In this document: positions 26,372 through 34,924 of the stretch, in pieces | Numbering within the stretch: position 1 is the first letter of the stretch | How the letters are laid out: every line of letters begins with the position of its first letter | NCBI RefSeq assembly: GCF_010500245.1 | Contig: NZ_JAAGOX010000018.1 | Coordinates: forward strand, 1-43,090 | Reading direction: 5' to 3' | Source of the DNA: Ruegeria sp. PrR005 | Lineage (GTDB): Bacteria; Pseudomonadota; Alphaproteobacteria; Rhodobacterales; Rhodobacteraceae | Length of the DNA stretch: 43,090 nucleotides | Notes under the pieces: model-generated | What the model was told of the DNA's origin: nothing | Database searches by the model: none | The model's input: only the letters and a program-made list of their open reading frames with translations | Position numbers and translations under genes: made by a program

Positions 26372-27859
26372 TCATCCCGCCTGATACTGCGGCGCCGAGG
26401 CCAGAAACCGCCCAAAAGCCTGGGCGTTTGGATAGGAGAACTGTTCGGCCAACGGATTGGCCCGTTTGCGGATCTTGGCGCCCATATCGGCCAGCAACTC
26501 GTCGAAATGCTTGAAGTGGAACGGTGCCGAGCAGAGCCCGCCATAGACCTGCGCGGCCGGACGCTCGTTGCGTTTCCAGTTCAGCATCATCTCGATATTG
26601 TCGTTCATCTGCCGGGCCGTAGGCTGGTTGGCCAGTTGCCCGTCCGCATAGCGCACCAGCCAGTTGGCAACCATTTCCGCCGACAGGATCGTGCAAAAGG
26701 ACGAGTTGAACCCGACAAATCCCATATCCGGTACATCCGGGTTCACCGACAGACGATAGACACGGTATTGGCCGTCCGCCTCGATCAGCTTGTCGCGGTA
26801 TTCCTGCGCAAGATAGGGTATGCCCAATTTCCAACCCACTGCCAGGACCGACAGGTCGCATGGCACCCTGTCGCCTGTGGTCAGCACCACATGGCCCTTT
26901 TCATAATGGTCAAATGTACCCTGTATGGGGCGGATCGACCCGTCCTTGAACCCTTCGAACAGGCCGGGGGTGACGATCGGGATCGAGCACGAGACGTCCT
27001 TTTCGATCGGCACATCGGGGACCATGTTCCACTTCTTCAACCCCAACTGGGTCTTCAGCATCATCTCCAGCCCGCGGAAGTTCGCCCAGACCAGCGGTTT
27101 CAGAATGGCGGCGATCACCCGTTGCAGCGGGGACTTGCCCCATTGGTTGAATTGCTGTTCCTGCGCCCGCATGTAGAGCAAACGCTTGAAGTTGATCCCG
27201 CCCACAAAATAGGGCACCCGCCAGACCGGTTCGCGATAGACGAAGGTCACCGATTTGGCGCCGTTGCGGGCGGCATTTACGACCAGGTCGGTTGCCGATT
27301 TCGACCCACCCAGAACCACCACATGTTTGCCCTGTGCCAAATCGCTGTCGGTGTACTCCGACGAGTGCATCACCTGCCCGCCCTCGGCTGTGAATTCGTC
27401 CTGTCCGGGATGGGTGATGATGTTCTTGTCGGAAAACTGCCCGGTGCAGATCGCGACAAAGTCGAAATCCTGTTGCCGCACCTGACCTGCCGCCTCGATG
27501 GTCAGGGTCCAGCCCGGTTTGCCATCGGCCCTGCGGTCCATCGACAGGATGTTGGTATTGAGCTGAAACAGCCGGGTCAGGTCATGCTTTCGGGCGTAGC
27601 TGTGCAGATAGGCATGTACCTGCGGTCCCTTGGGCCATTCGGGATAGTCGGCCGGCATCGGCAGATCGGTGTAGCAGTACAGGTCCTTGGGGCTCTGGGT
27701 CTGGACATCGGGGTAAGAGCGCGACAACTCCCATACCCCGCCGAAATCATGGGTCCGTTCGAACCCGAAAACGCGATGCCCGCGTTCATCGAACGCCTTT
27801 GCTGCGGCAAGACCCGACACCCCGCCGCCAATGACGGCGACGTTCTTTCGTTTTACCAT
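26372..27859 (-). CDS. Flavin-containing monooxygenase (FMO-like, NAD(P)H-dependent)
   Basis: A 495-residue two-dinucleotide-binding flavoprotein. The FAD motif GGGVSGLAAA is at residues 11-20, an FMO-type signature G-x-x-x-H-S-x-x-Y appears as GQVMHSSEY, and the NADPH motif is GGSKSATDL near residue 200. The leading F-x-G of the FMO fingerprint is altered. Class B monooxygenases of this kind oxygenate N, S or ketone groups. AGGAG lies seven bases before the start. The cupin gene lies just upstream in the same direction (15-base gap), suggesting a two-gene operon whose AraC regulator is divergent. It is longer than bacterial trimethylamine monooxygenase and probably not that enzyme. Confidence 0.88.
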   Translation of the reverse strand: MVKRKNVAVIGGGVSGLAAAKAFDERGHRVFGFERTHDFGGVWELSRSYPDVQTQSPKDLYCYTDLPMPADYPEWPKGPQVHAYLHSYARKHDLTRLFQLNTNILSMDRRADGKPGWTLTIEAAGQVRQQDFDFVAICTGQFSDKNIITHPGQDEFTAEGGQVMHSSEYTDSDLAQGKHVVVLGGSKSATDLVVNAARNGAKSVTFVYREPVWRVPYFVGGINFKRLLYMRAQEQQFNQWGKSPLQRVIAAILKPLVWANFRGLEMMLKTQLGLKKWNMVPDVPIEKDVSCSIPIVTPGLFEGFKDGSIRPIQGTFDHYEKGHVVLTTGDRVPCDLSVLAVGWKLGIPYLAQEYRDKLIEADGQYRVYRLSVNPDVPDMGFVGFNSSFCTILSAEMVANWLVRYADGQLANQPTARQMNDNIEMMLNWKRNERPAAQVYGGLCSAPFHFKHFDELLADMGAKIRKRANPLAEQFSYPNAQAFGRFLASAPQYQAG

Positions 27860-27874
27860 GGGTCTGTCTCCTGC

Positions 27875-28336
27875 TTACTGAGCGTCGGGCGGCGGCAGGA
27901 AATCAACCTCGTGCAGCGCTGATAGCCGCACCAGCTCGGCCGGGTCAGTCACCCCATCGAGCGCCTTGAACAGATCGAAGAGCTTGCGCGACGGCGCCAC
28001 CCCAAAGACGCAAGTCGCATCCTTGCCCGAGCGGTTGAAGACGCCGTGCGCGACACCTCTGGGCATCCGCACCACGTCACCCGGACCTGCCTTGTTCGCG
28101 GTCACATTCCCGGTCTCAAAACCGAAATCGACCTCCAGTTCACCGTCCAGCACCAGGATCCATTCATCCTGCGTCGGATGCACATGCGGCGGCACAAACG
28201 TGTCGGCCGGGACCGCGGCGTGCCACATGAACACGTTGTCGCTGTGCAGTTTCGGCGTGTAGGTCTGGCCGACCACGTTCCAGGCCAACCCCTCCAGCCC
28301 GGCCTTGGCGGATGTCACTCCGGCAGTTGTTTCCAT
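27875..28336 (-). CDS. Cupin-domain protein
   Basis: A 153-residue single-domain cupin. Motif 1 is PPHVHPTQDEWILVLDGELE, with two His and a Glu as metal ligands, and motif 2 is GPGDVVRMPRGVAHGVFN with the third His. It could be a small dioxygenase, an isomerase or a sensor. The start at 28336 has a strong AGGAGAACAGGG region upstream; longer readings are not supported. It is the first gene of the cupin-monooxygenase operon, divergent from the AraC gene, so it likely acts on the same unknown substrate or product. Confidence 0.87.
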   Translation of the reverse strand: METTAGVTSAKAGLEGLAWNVVGQTYTPKLHSDNVFMWHAAVPADTFVPPHVHPTQDEWILVLDGELEVDFGFETGNVTANKAGPGDVVRMPRGVAHGVFNRSGKDATCVFGVAPSRKLFDLFKALDGVTDPAELVRLSALHEVDFLPPPDAQ

Positions 28337-28445
28337 TTCCCTGTTCTCCTTTTTGCGAGGTGTTTTGGGAAACGCTATGAAGGGGCGCGGCCCCCGAATA
28401 TCCGAAAAGCGAAATTTTCCGCACATCTTTGCGGGCCGGAAAGTG

Positions 28446-28462
28446 GAAACACTTTGTGTTTC
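28446..28462. promoter_or_regulatory. Palindrome in the divergent cupin/AraC promoter gap
   Basis: GAAACAC-TTT-GTGTTTC is a perfect 7-3-7 inverted repeat in the 151-base gap between the cupin start and the AraC start, 25 bases before the latter. It is a candidate operator for the pair; AraC proteins more often use direct repeats, so another regulator is possible. Confidence 0.45.
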
Positions 28463-28487
28463 GGTTTCCTCGAGTCATGCTGATCAC

Positions 28488-29486
28488 ATGCTCAGCAAAC
28501 CGGACAAAACGCCGCTTCAGCGGTTCAGACAGTTCCAGACAAGGGAACTGGACGAGGCACGCGCGCTGGTGGCCCGGAATTTTTGCGGGCATCGCCTTGA
28601 AAGAGAATCACGCGCCGACCGGCTTGATGCCTGCCAGCACCGGGCCGGCGGCAACGGTCTGTTCTACAACTACATCCGCTATGGCGCCGATGTCATGATT
28701 GAACCCGGCGAGCTTGGATCCTTTTACCTGATACAGGTTCCGATCCGAGGCAGTGCGCTGATCCGCAACGGGACGAGCGAGGTTGAAACCGGCGCCACAA
28801 CCGCCTCTGTCCTCAACCCCGACCGGCATACCCGGATGCGGTGGAAGGAGGGCTGCGAACAGGTGCTCCTCCAGATAGGCAAGGCGCGGTTGACCTCGGT
28901 GGCAGAGGCGTTGACCGGAAACAGCCTTCAGGCTCCGGTTCGCTTTGATCCCAGCATCGACCGTACCCGCCCCGAAATGCAGCGTTGGCTGGGGCTGTTC
29001 CGGCGCGCGGTCTCGGCGGTGGATCACGGCGGCTTGCTGGACCCCGATCAGGCGCTGAGCCGGACGCTCGTCGAAGACGAGTTGATCATGGGGTTCCTTC
29101 AGGCTCAACCCAGCTCGATCTCACCCCTGCTGGAACGCCCCGAAACCGGCTCGCTGACGCCGCATGTCCGGCGCGCGCGTGAATACATGCAGGCGCATCT
29201 GGCCGACCCGCTGACGCTGGCCGATATCGCGGCTGCTGCTGGAACCTCGCCCCGCAACCTGCAACTTGGCTTCAGCCAGTTGTTGGAAATGACGCCGCTG
29301 GCTTATCTGCGGCTGCTGCGCCTGAACTTCGCCCGCTATCTGTTGCTGGAAAGCCCGCCACAGACCACAATCGCCAGCATTGCAGGGGCCGCCGGTTTTG
29401 CACATTTGGGCCGGTTTTCGGCCCAATACACGGCCCGTTTCGGCGAAGGGCCAAGCCAGACACGCAAGCAGCGCTATCTGATCTGA
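28488..29486 (+). CDS. AraC-family transcriptional regulator
   Basis: A 332-residue regulator with an N-terminal AraC-binding-like sensor (about residues 30-190) and a C-terminal double helix-turn-helix. The first is LTLADIAAAAGTSPRNLQLG, the second TIASIAGAAGFAHLGRFSAQ, followed by the usual RFGEGPSQTRK ending. The ATG at 28488 is chosen because earlier in-frame codons run back over the cupin start. It is divergent from cupin-monooxygenase and followed by a convergent RidA gene, so it likely controls this small oxidative cluster. Confidence 0.9.
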   Translation: MLSKPDKTPLQRFRQFQTRELDEARALVARNFCGHRLERESRADRLDACQHRAGGNGLFYNYIRYGADVMIEPGELGSFYLIQVPIRGSALIRNGTSEVETGATTASVLNPDRHTRMRWKEGCEQVLLQIGKARLTSVAEALTGNSLQAPVRFDPSIDRTRPEMQRWLGLFRRAVSAVDHGGLLDPDQALSRTLVEDELIMGFLQAQPSSISPLLERPETGSLTPHVRRAREYMQAHLADPLTLADIAAAAGTSPRNLQLGFSQLLEMTPLAYLRLLRLNFARYLLLESPPQTTIASIAGAAGFAHLGRFSAQYTARFGEGPSQTRKQRYLI

Positions 29487-29503
29487 CCCGACGCCGACCA
29501 AGG

Positions 29504-29848
29504 TCAATCGCAGGCAGCCGTGACGATGACCTCGACCTTGAGCGTATCGCGCGCCAGACGCGCCTCGCCGCAGGCCCGCGCGGGGGCGTGTCCTTCGGGC
29601 ACCCAGGCATCCCAAACCGCGTTCATCTCGGCGAAATCGGCCATGTCGGCAAGCCATACGATGGCTTGCAGAATTCGCGTGCGGTCCGAGCCCGCCTCGG
29701 CCAGCAGGGCATCGACGCGCGCCAGGCAATCTCGGGTCTGGTCGGCCACGGTTGCGCCATCGCCTACCTGCCCGCACAGATAAGCGGTGCCGTTATGCTT
29801 GACGACCTTGCTCATGCGCTGGCCGGTGCCGATACGGGTGATGGTCAT
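29504..29848 (-). CDS. RidA/YjgF family protein (enamine/imine deaminase)
   Basis: A 114-residue RidA-superfamily protein. Members form trimers and hydrolyse reactive enamines or imines released by PLP or amine-oxidising enzymes. Visible features are [38 protein letters not shown] and the ending [16 protein letters not shown]. In RidA proper a conserved Arg in the C-terminal segment binds substrate; here [10 protein letters not shown] supplies Arg residues near that place. GGAG lies eight bases before ATG 29848. It is convergent with the AraC gene and may detoxify products of the nearby monooxygenase. Confidence 0.88.
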   Translation of the reverse strand: MTITRIGTGQRMSKVVKHNGTAYLCGQVGDGATVADQTRDCLARVDALLAEAGSDRTRILQAIVWLADMADFAEMNAVWDAWVPEGHAPARACGEARLARDTLKVEVIVTAACD

Positions 29849-29990
29849 TGTCTTGTCTCCGAAAAGAAGTTTTCGAACCCTTAGCACCGGACGTCAGCGT
29901 CCTCCAGTGCGAAGCAGTCAGAACAGGGCTTCCCCTCAAGACCCAACGCCATGCCCCCCGGATGCTTATGAATGGTGAGCGACCATTCGT

Positions 29991-31535
29991 CTATGGCTCG
30001 GGGGGCTGGGAGTAGACAATCGGTTTATCGGGAAACTTGGGTCCCTTTGGCGGCGGTGTCCACGGTGGATCGATCTCGTGCGGCTGAATGTGCTGTGGGT
30101 TGGCGAACCAGTCGAACGGGTTGTACTTGCCCTTTACCTGCGCAAGCGTGCCCAGATAGTCGGCCCAATAGGCGTTCGGGGCGTCCTTGATTCCCGGTCG
30201 GGGGTAATTCTGGTAAGACTGGCCATTCATGAACGGCGACATCAGCGCCATGAAATCATCCAGCCAGTCAATGTTCTTTTGATAGTCCTCCTGCCGGAAC
30301 CAGAAAACCTCGAGGAACAGGTTCATATAGACCTTGCGGTGGATGAAGGAATTCGGATCATCGCCTCGTGCGATTGCCCCGCCATACGGCTCCATACCGA
30401 TGTCATTCCACGGGTTCGGACATGTCGCCATGAAGTCGAACATTACCTTCCAGTCCGTCGCGTCGAGCATCTTGTCGATGTAGCCTGACTGTTTCTCCTC
30501 GAACACATAGTCGGGAGCGGACGGGATCGGCACCGGCTCGTCCAGCAGTCTGTGGTTCAACTCGACATAGCGTCCGGTCATCTGGATATCGAAATGTGTG
30601 CCGGGAAGGTCACGCAAAGGCTTGATCACCGCAGCACAGCTTTGCGCATCTCCATTGTATAGGCCGCGCATGTAGAAACGCGGCTGGTTATCGGCCATCA
30701 TCACCGCACACTGGTAACCCAGCTTTTCAAGCGCCGGGCCGACTATGTAGTCTTGCTGTAACATGACCAGTGCCGCCGGGGCATCGGCGGCGTCCCAGCT
30801 CAGCCCGAAACCGTACATGTCCCCCACTTCGTGAAGCTGGTACGTGATGCTGAGCAGGACGCCAAAGTTGCTCCCCATCCCGCCGCGCACGCACCAATAG
30901 AGATCGGAATTGGTCGTTTCATCGGCGATGACGATTCCGCCGTTCCACAACATCATTTCAAACTGAACGACATTGTCGCAATTCATCCCGAACTCGTGCG
31001 AGGTGAACCCGTATCCGCCGCCCTGCATATACCCGCCGACGCAGACATCGTCACAGCCGCCACCGGGCACGTGCAGGCCGAAATCGGACAGCACTGCGTT
31101 GAGACGGTGAAAGGACGTACCAGCGCCGACAATCGCGCGCCGCGTCACCCGGTCGACCCACACGGAATTGATCCGGCTCAGATCAATGACCATGCTGTTG
31201 TTGATCGAGAATCCTGCCGAACTGTGACCACCCGACCGGCAAACGGGCTTCAGATCGTGCGCAGACGCAAAGGCAAGGCAGTTCCGAACGTCGCTGTAAC
31301 ACTCGCAATAGACAATGATCTCGGGGAAGAATTGAAACTGTCGGTAGAACACCTGTCGCGCCGCGTCATAGTCGGGGTCACCGGGAACGACCACCTGCCC
31401 GCGAACCTGCCTTTCGAACATTCCTAGCTGATCATGTGTGAAAGGCGCGCGCCATTTCACTTGTTCGGAGGCGGCCGCGCTACGGGCACGAATGCGTACT
31501 TCCTTTGCGTGCTTGGCGGAACTACGTCTTTTCAT
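29991..31535 (-). CDS. FAD-linked oxidoreductase (BBE-like, bicovalent flavin type), divergent from the YcaO operon
   Basis: A 514-residue PCMH-type flavoprotein of the berberine-bridge/glucooligosaccharide oxidase class. The FAD-attaching His is in CRSGGHSSAGF (about residue 102) and the second attachment Cys is probably in PGGGCDDVCVGGY, followed by MQGGGYGFTSHEFGMNCDNV. The C-terminal BBE segment NAYWADYLGTLAQVKGKYNP is present. Such enzymes oxidise alcohols, amines or C-H bonds with oxygen. The N-terminus is unusually basic (MKRRSSAKHAKEVRIRAR) and is not a Sec signal. GGAGAGG precedes the ATG by eight bases. It is divergent from YcaO across a 105-base gap, so it may be a tailoring enzyme of the RiPP system; this is context only. 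Confidence 0.88.
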   Translation of the reverse strand: MKRRSSAKHAKEVRIRARSAAASEQVKWRAPFTHDQLGMFERQVRGQVVVPGDPDYDAARQVFYRQFQFFPEIIVYCECYSDVRNCLAFASAHDLKPVCRSGGHSSAGFSINNSMVIDLSRINSVWVDRVTRRAIVGAGTSFHRLNAVLSDFGLHVPGGGCDDVCVGGYMQGGGYGFTSHEFGMNCDNVVQFEMMLWNGGIVIADETTNSDLYWCVRGGMGSNFGVLLSITYQLHEVGDMYGFGLSWDAADAPAALVMLQQDYIVGPALEKLGYQCAVMMADNQPRFYMRGLYNGDAQSCAAVIKPLRDLPGTHFDIQMTGRYVELNHRLLDEPVPIPSAPDYVFEEKQSGYIDKMLDATDWKVMFDFMATCPNPWNDIGMEPYGGAIARGDDPNSFIHRKVYMNLFLEVFWFRQEDYQKNIDWLDDFMALMSPFMNGQSYQNYPRPGIKDAPNAYWADYLGTLAQVKGKYNPFDWFANPQHIQPHEIDPPWTPPPKGPKFPDKPIVYSQPPEP

Positions 31536-31640
31536 AACTGCGACCTCTCCACTAGTGAGGGAAATGAAAACTCAAATCAGGATTGCAAACAGAAACCTAA
31601 TCCCTTCCCTCTCCCCGAATAATGAGCGTATAGTTTGTTT
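31536..31640. promoter_or_regulatory. Divergent promoter region between the flavoprotein and YcaO genes
   Basis: This 105-base gap is clearly richer in A and T than its surroundings, as expected for a two-way promoter region. No convincing -35/-10 pair or operator palindrome could be fixed by eye, and the YcaO gene lacks a strong ribosome site. Confidence 0.4.
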
Positions 31641-32936
31641 ATGCCAACCGCGTGTAACGTTTCTTTTGTTAAAAAGTGCTTTTTGTCCGGCACACATCGA
31701 ACGGCCGATCCCACGGATACGTGGGCGCGAATCAAGCCGCTTTTCCCGGACATCGGAATTACTCGGGTCGCGGATGTCACCGGCCTGGATTGCATCGGAA
31801 TTCCTGTGTGCAATGCAATTCGCCCGAATGCCCGATCTTTGTCTGTCTCCCAGGGGAAAGGGGTCGGATTACCACAGGCGCGGGTTTCGGCGGCGATGGA
31901 GGCGATAGAACTCTTTCACGCCGAGAGAAAACTGAATGACGTTGAACAGGCCAGTTTCACACGATTGGGACGTGGCAACGCGGTCGATCCGCGCGACCTG
32001 TCTTTGCTTCGGGACGATACCCAGGAATTGCCGGACATTCCCATTCATTGGGTGCAGGGCCATGACTTGATCAATGGTCGCCCGGTTCGCGTGCCCCGCG
32101 ATCTTGTCAGCTGTGATCTGCGCCGCAATGCTCCGACGGATGGAATCTTTCTGACCAGTTCCAACGGGCTTGGCGCAGGAAACACAAAAGAAGAGGCCAT
32201 TCTTCACGCGGTCTGCGAAGTCGTCGAACGCGACGCGACATGCCTGCATCAGGCCGCGAGCGCCAGGTTCGGCGGCGAACCGGCCCTGGTCGATCCAGAT
32301 ACGATAGACGACCCCCTGTGCCTGTGGTTGATGGAGCGGATCACAAGCGCCGAAATTGACCTGCATGTGTGGGTTCAGCTTGGCGACTTGCCGATACCCT
32401 CTTTCGGATGTGCGATTTCGGACCGTCACGGCGGCAAGTTTCCCGGGGCGCCGATTGGCACATTCCAGGGATATGGATGCCATCCCGACCGGGGTATCGC
32501 CCTCTCACGCGCGATCACCGAAGCCGTCCAATCCCGGCTGACCTATATCGCCGGGGCGCGCGACGATCTGTTTCGCGACGATTACGCCAGCATCCAGACA
32601 GCGCGCAATCGCCGTGGCTGGCTTTCCTGGCTGGACGGCAAAGGGCCGATGATGGATTTTCGCCACTCGCCAAGCTGGGCAAGCGACGCCGTGTCTTTCG
32701 ACCTGGAGACAATGCTTGAAATGCTCGCACGTCAGGGCTTTGACCAGGTCATATCGGTTGACCTCACTTTGAGCAGGATCGGCATTCCGGTTGTCAAAGT
32801 CATCATTCCGGGACTGGTCGAACCGACGATTGGAAACCAGGCGCCAAGAGGCGAAAGGGTCGACGGCTTTCTTGAACGGTTGAACCTGATCATGGCGGGG
32901 ATGAACGGCGATCATCGCATGGGGTACCCGGCATGA
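31641..32936 (+). CDS. YcaO-family cyclodehydratase/thioamidase
   Basis: A 431-residue YcaO protein, an ATP-using enzyme that activates peptide-bond oxygens. The ATP-site motifs are visible: SQGKGVGLPQARVSAAMEA then IELFHAE, GLGAGNTKEEAILHAVCEVV with ERDA, and ALSRAITEAVQSR. The C-terminus ends HRMGYPA without the PxPxP of azoline-forming YcaOs, consistent with the TfuA-partnered thioamide group. ATG 31641 is preferred; a TTG two codons earlier is possible. Its stop overlaps the TfuA start as ATGA. With TfuA it probably replaces a backbone carbonyl oxygen with sulfur in a ribosomal peptide. A probable substrate with an NHLP-type leader is encoded at 38926-39855. Confidence 0.93.
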   Translation: MPTACNVSFVKKCFLSGTHRTADPTDTWARIKPLFPDIGITRVADVTGLDCIGIPVCNAIRPNARSLSVSQGKGVGLPQARVSAAMEAIELFHAERKLNDVEQASFTRLGRGNAVDPRDLSLLRDDTQELPDIPIHWVQGHDLINGRPVRVPRDLVSCDLRRNAPTDGIFLTSSNGLGAGNTKEEAILHAVCEVVERDATCLHQAASARFGGEPALVDPDTIDDPLCLWLMERITSAEIDLHVWVQLGDLPIPSFGCAISDRHGGKFPGAPIGTFQGYGCHPDRGIALSRAITEAVQSRLTYIAGARDDLFRDDYASIQTARNRRGWLSWLDGKGPMMDFRHSPSWASDAVSFDLETMLEMLARQGFDQVISVDLTLSRIGIPVVKVIIPGLVEPTIGNQAPRGERVDGFLERLNLIMAGMNGDHRMGYPA

Positions 32937-34021
32937 GCGACATTGTCGTCTTCTTGGGGCCGACGCTGTCCCGTCAGGAAGCCGGGCGTGTGCTGGACGC
33001 GCATTTCCTGCCGCCGGTTTCGCAGGGCGACATAATCTCGGTTGCGAATGACAATCCCAAGGCTATCGGGATCATTGACGGATATTTTCAACTGGTGCCC
33101 GCCGTCTGGCACAAGGAGATCCTGTACGCGCTGGACAAAGGCATTCCGGTCATCGGCGCGGCCAGCATGGGCGCGCTGCGGGCCGCCGAACTGGATGCGT
33201 TCGGCATGGTGGGTGTCGGGCGCATCTATCAATGGTACCGCAGCGGATTCCTGGAGGCCGATGACGAAGTCGCGGTCATCCATTCGCCTTTCGAGATCGG
33301 CCACCGCCCCCTGAGCGAAGCAATGGTCAATATCCGTGCCACCCTTGATCTTGCGGTTCGCAACAATACCCTGTCGAAGCAGAGCGCCATAGCCCTGTTG
33401 GAGGCCTGCGCGGCGACACCCTATTGGGAAAGAAGCTTTGACAGGCTTTTGGCCGATGCAAAAAGGCTGGGACTATCCGACAGCGAGTTGACAGCGCTGG
33501 AACGCTGCGAACGGGTGGATCAGAAACGGAGCGATGCTCTGGAAATGCTGGAACGGATGGCCCAGAGCCCGGCCGCTGGAGCAGCCGCGCCGGATTTCCG
33601 GTTCAACCGGACCAGCAAGTTCGACCGGCTCATGGATCAGGATACCTGTCTAGCGCGCAATGGGGATGCCCGCATAACCATCAGCGTATTGGCGGACTTT
33701 TACCGGCTGCACGGCAACAGGCTGTTTCCTGGCGCGGGTTCATTGGCGCTGGCCCAGGCTGGTGGCAGGGCAAACGACGTTGTTGACGCCTTGCGAGCAG
33801 AGGGACGTCTGGACGTCGTCCTCAACACTGCTGTGGCCTGTGATCAGAGCGACGGCCTGCGCCCCTGTGAGGGAGACGACAGGGTCGTGCTGGAGCAGTA
33901 TTGCCGTCAGGCAGGTTTGAGACCGGATCATACGATCGGTGAACTTGGACAGGCTGTTGGACTGAATGACAGCGAAAGATTTTTTGAACGGTTGCATCGT
34001 TTCACTTTGAGGAGCCCGTAA
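32933..34021 (+). CDS. TfuA-like protein, partner of YcaO
   Basis: A 362-residue TfuA-family protein. The N-terminal core has IVVFLGPTLSRQEAGRVLDA and the diagnostic GAASMGALRAAELDAFGMVG. The region after about residue 215 is specific to longer members. TfuA was first known from trifolitoxin synthesis, and TfuA pairs with YcaO in thioamide formation (methanogen McrA, thioviridamide-type peptides), where it is thought to supply or help deliver sulfur. The start ATG overlaps the YcaO stop, a sign of coupled production in equal amounts. The methyltransferase gene follows after five bases. Confidence 0.93.
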   Translation: MSDIVVFLGPTLSRQEAGRVLDAHFLPPVSQGDIISVANDNPKAIGIIDGYFQLVPAVWHKEILYALDKGIPVIGAASMGALRAAELDAFGMVGVGRIYQWYRSGFLEADDEVAVIHSPFEIGHRPLSEAMVNIRATLDLAVRNNTLSKQSAIALLEACAATPYWERSFDRLLADAKRLGLSDSELTALERCERVDQKRSDALEMLERMAQSPAAGAAAPDFRFNRTSKFDRLMDQDTCLARNGDARITISVLADFYRLHGNRLFPGAGSLALAQAGGRANDVVDALRAEGRLDVVLNTAVACDQSDGLRPCEGDDRVVLEQYCRQAGLRPDHTIGELGQAVGLNDSERFFERLHRFTLRSP

Positions 34022-34026
34022 TACGC

Positions 34027-34914
34027 ATGACTGCCCGAGCCGACACCGCCGGTCCCGACACCAACAGTGCTGCCACCACCCGGGAGCTTGTCTATCGATT
34101 TCACCAGACGTTGGATGGATCCTTTCCCGAGGCGCCCTCGACTCTGGGGCCGAACAGTTACATCCTTTTATGCTCGATCGCGCGGCAGCCGACCAACGCG
34201 GGACAGCCGCCGGTCATCCTGGATCTTGGCTGCGGTTCCGGACGGCTGTTGCAGATGCTTGTGGAACTGGGATTGCCACAGGAAAACCTGCACGGGGTCG
34301 ATTTCGTGCCTGAGCAGATCGCCCGTGCAAGACAACGTCTGGGTTCTGCCGCTATCAAACTTGCCTGCGCGCAATCTCAGGATCTGCCGTTCGGGTCCGG
34401 GTCGATCGACCGCATTGTCATCCATATGGGCTTGGCAACCATGCTGCCGCTAGAGCGTACACTGTCCGAAATCAACCGCGTCCTGACCCCTGGCGGAAAA
34501 CTTGCCGTCATCGTTGATGGCCAGGCGCGACCGGACACGATCGACCAGATGTATGCAAAGATCATCTATCAAGCCGTCTCTGAAGAGCAACCAGACCTGA
34601 TTTTACATGCCACCGGCGACAAGAGAGCCTGCGATCCCGTGGCTTTGTGTGACCTGGCCGACCGGCATACCGATCTGGTCTTGGAAGGTGAGGTCAAACC
34701 TTTTGAGCTTTTGCTGAGAATGGCGTGTTGGGAGTATCTGAGCTTTCTCGAAGGCGAATATCTTTGGGAACTCTTGAGCAACTCTGGGCGAGACCGTGTC
34801 CGAACTGCGGTCCTGAAGCTGTTCGAGGCGCACAAGAACGAACCGGCGACGATCCCGCTGGCGATGCAGTTGATGGTGTTTGAAAAGCGTGCAAACCCGC
34901 CTGCGGCAGAGTAG
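34027..34914 (+). CDS. Class I SAM-dependent methyltransferase of the YcaO-TfuA operon
   Basis: A 295-residue methyltransferase. SAM motif I is VILDLGCGSGRLLQML (about residues 65-80), the acidic loop HGVDFVPEQIARAR follows, and DLPFGSGSIDRIVIHMGLA and LTPGGKLAVIVDG are motifs III-IV. It lies five bases after tfuA with GAGGAG upstream, so it is the third gene of one operon. It may methylate the modified peptide, on N, O or S, but a small-molecule role cannot be excluded. It ends 10 bases before the convergent cyclase gene, with no obvious terminator. Confidence 0.9.
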   Translation: MTARADTAGPDTNSAATTRELVYRFHQTLDGSFPEAPSTLGPNSYILLCSIARQPTNAGQPPVILDLGCGSGRLLQMLVELGLPQENLHGVDFVPEQIARARQRLGSAAIKLACAQSQDLPFGSGSIDRIVIHMGLATMLPLERTLSEINRVLTPGGKLAVIVDGQARPDTIDQMYAKIIYQAVSEEQPDLILHATGDKRACDPVALCDLADRHTDLVLEGEVKPFELLLRMACWEYLSFLEGEYLWELLSNSGRDRVRTAVLKLFEAHKNEPATIPLAMQLMVFEKRANPPAAE

Positions 34915-34924
34915 ACGCCGGCCC

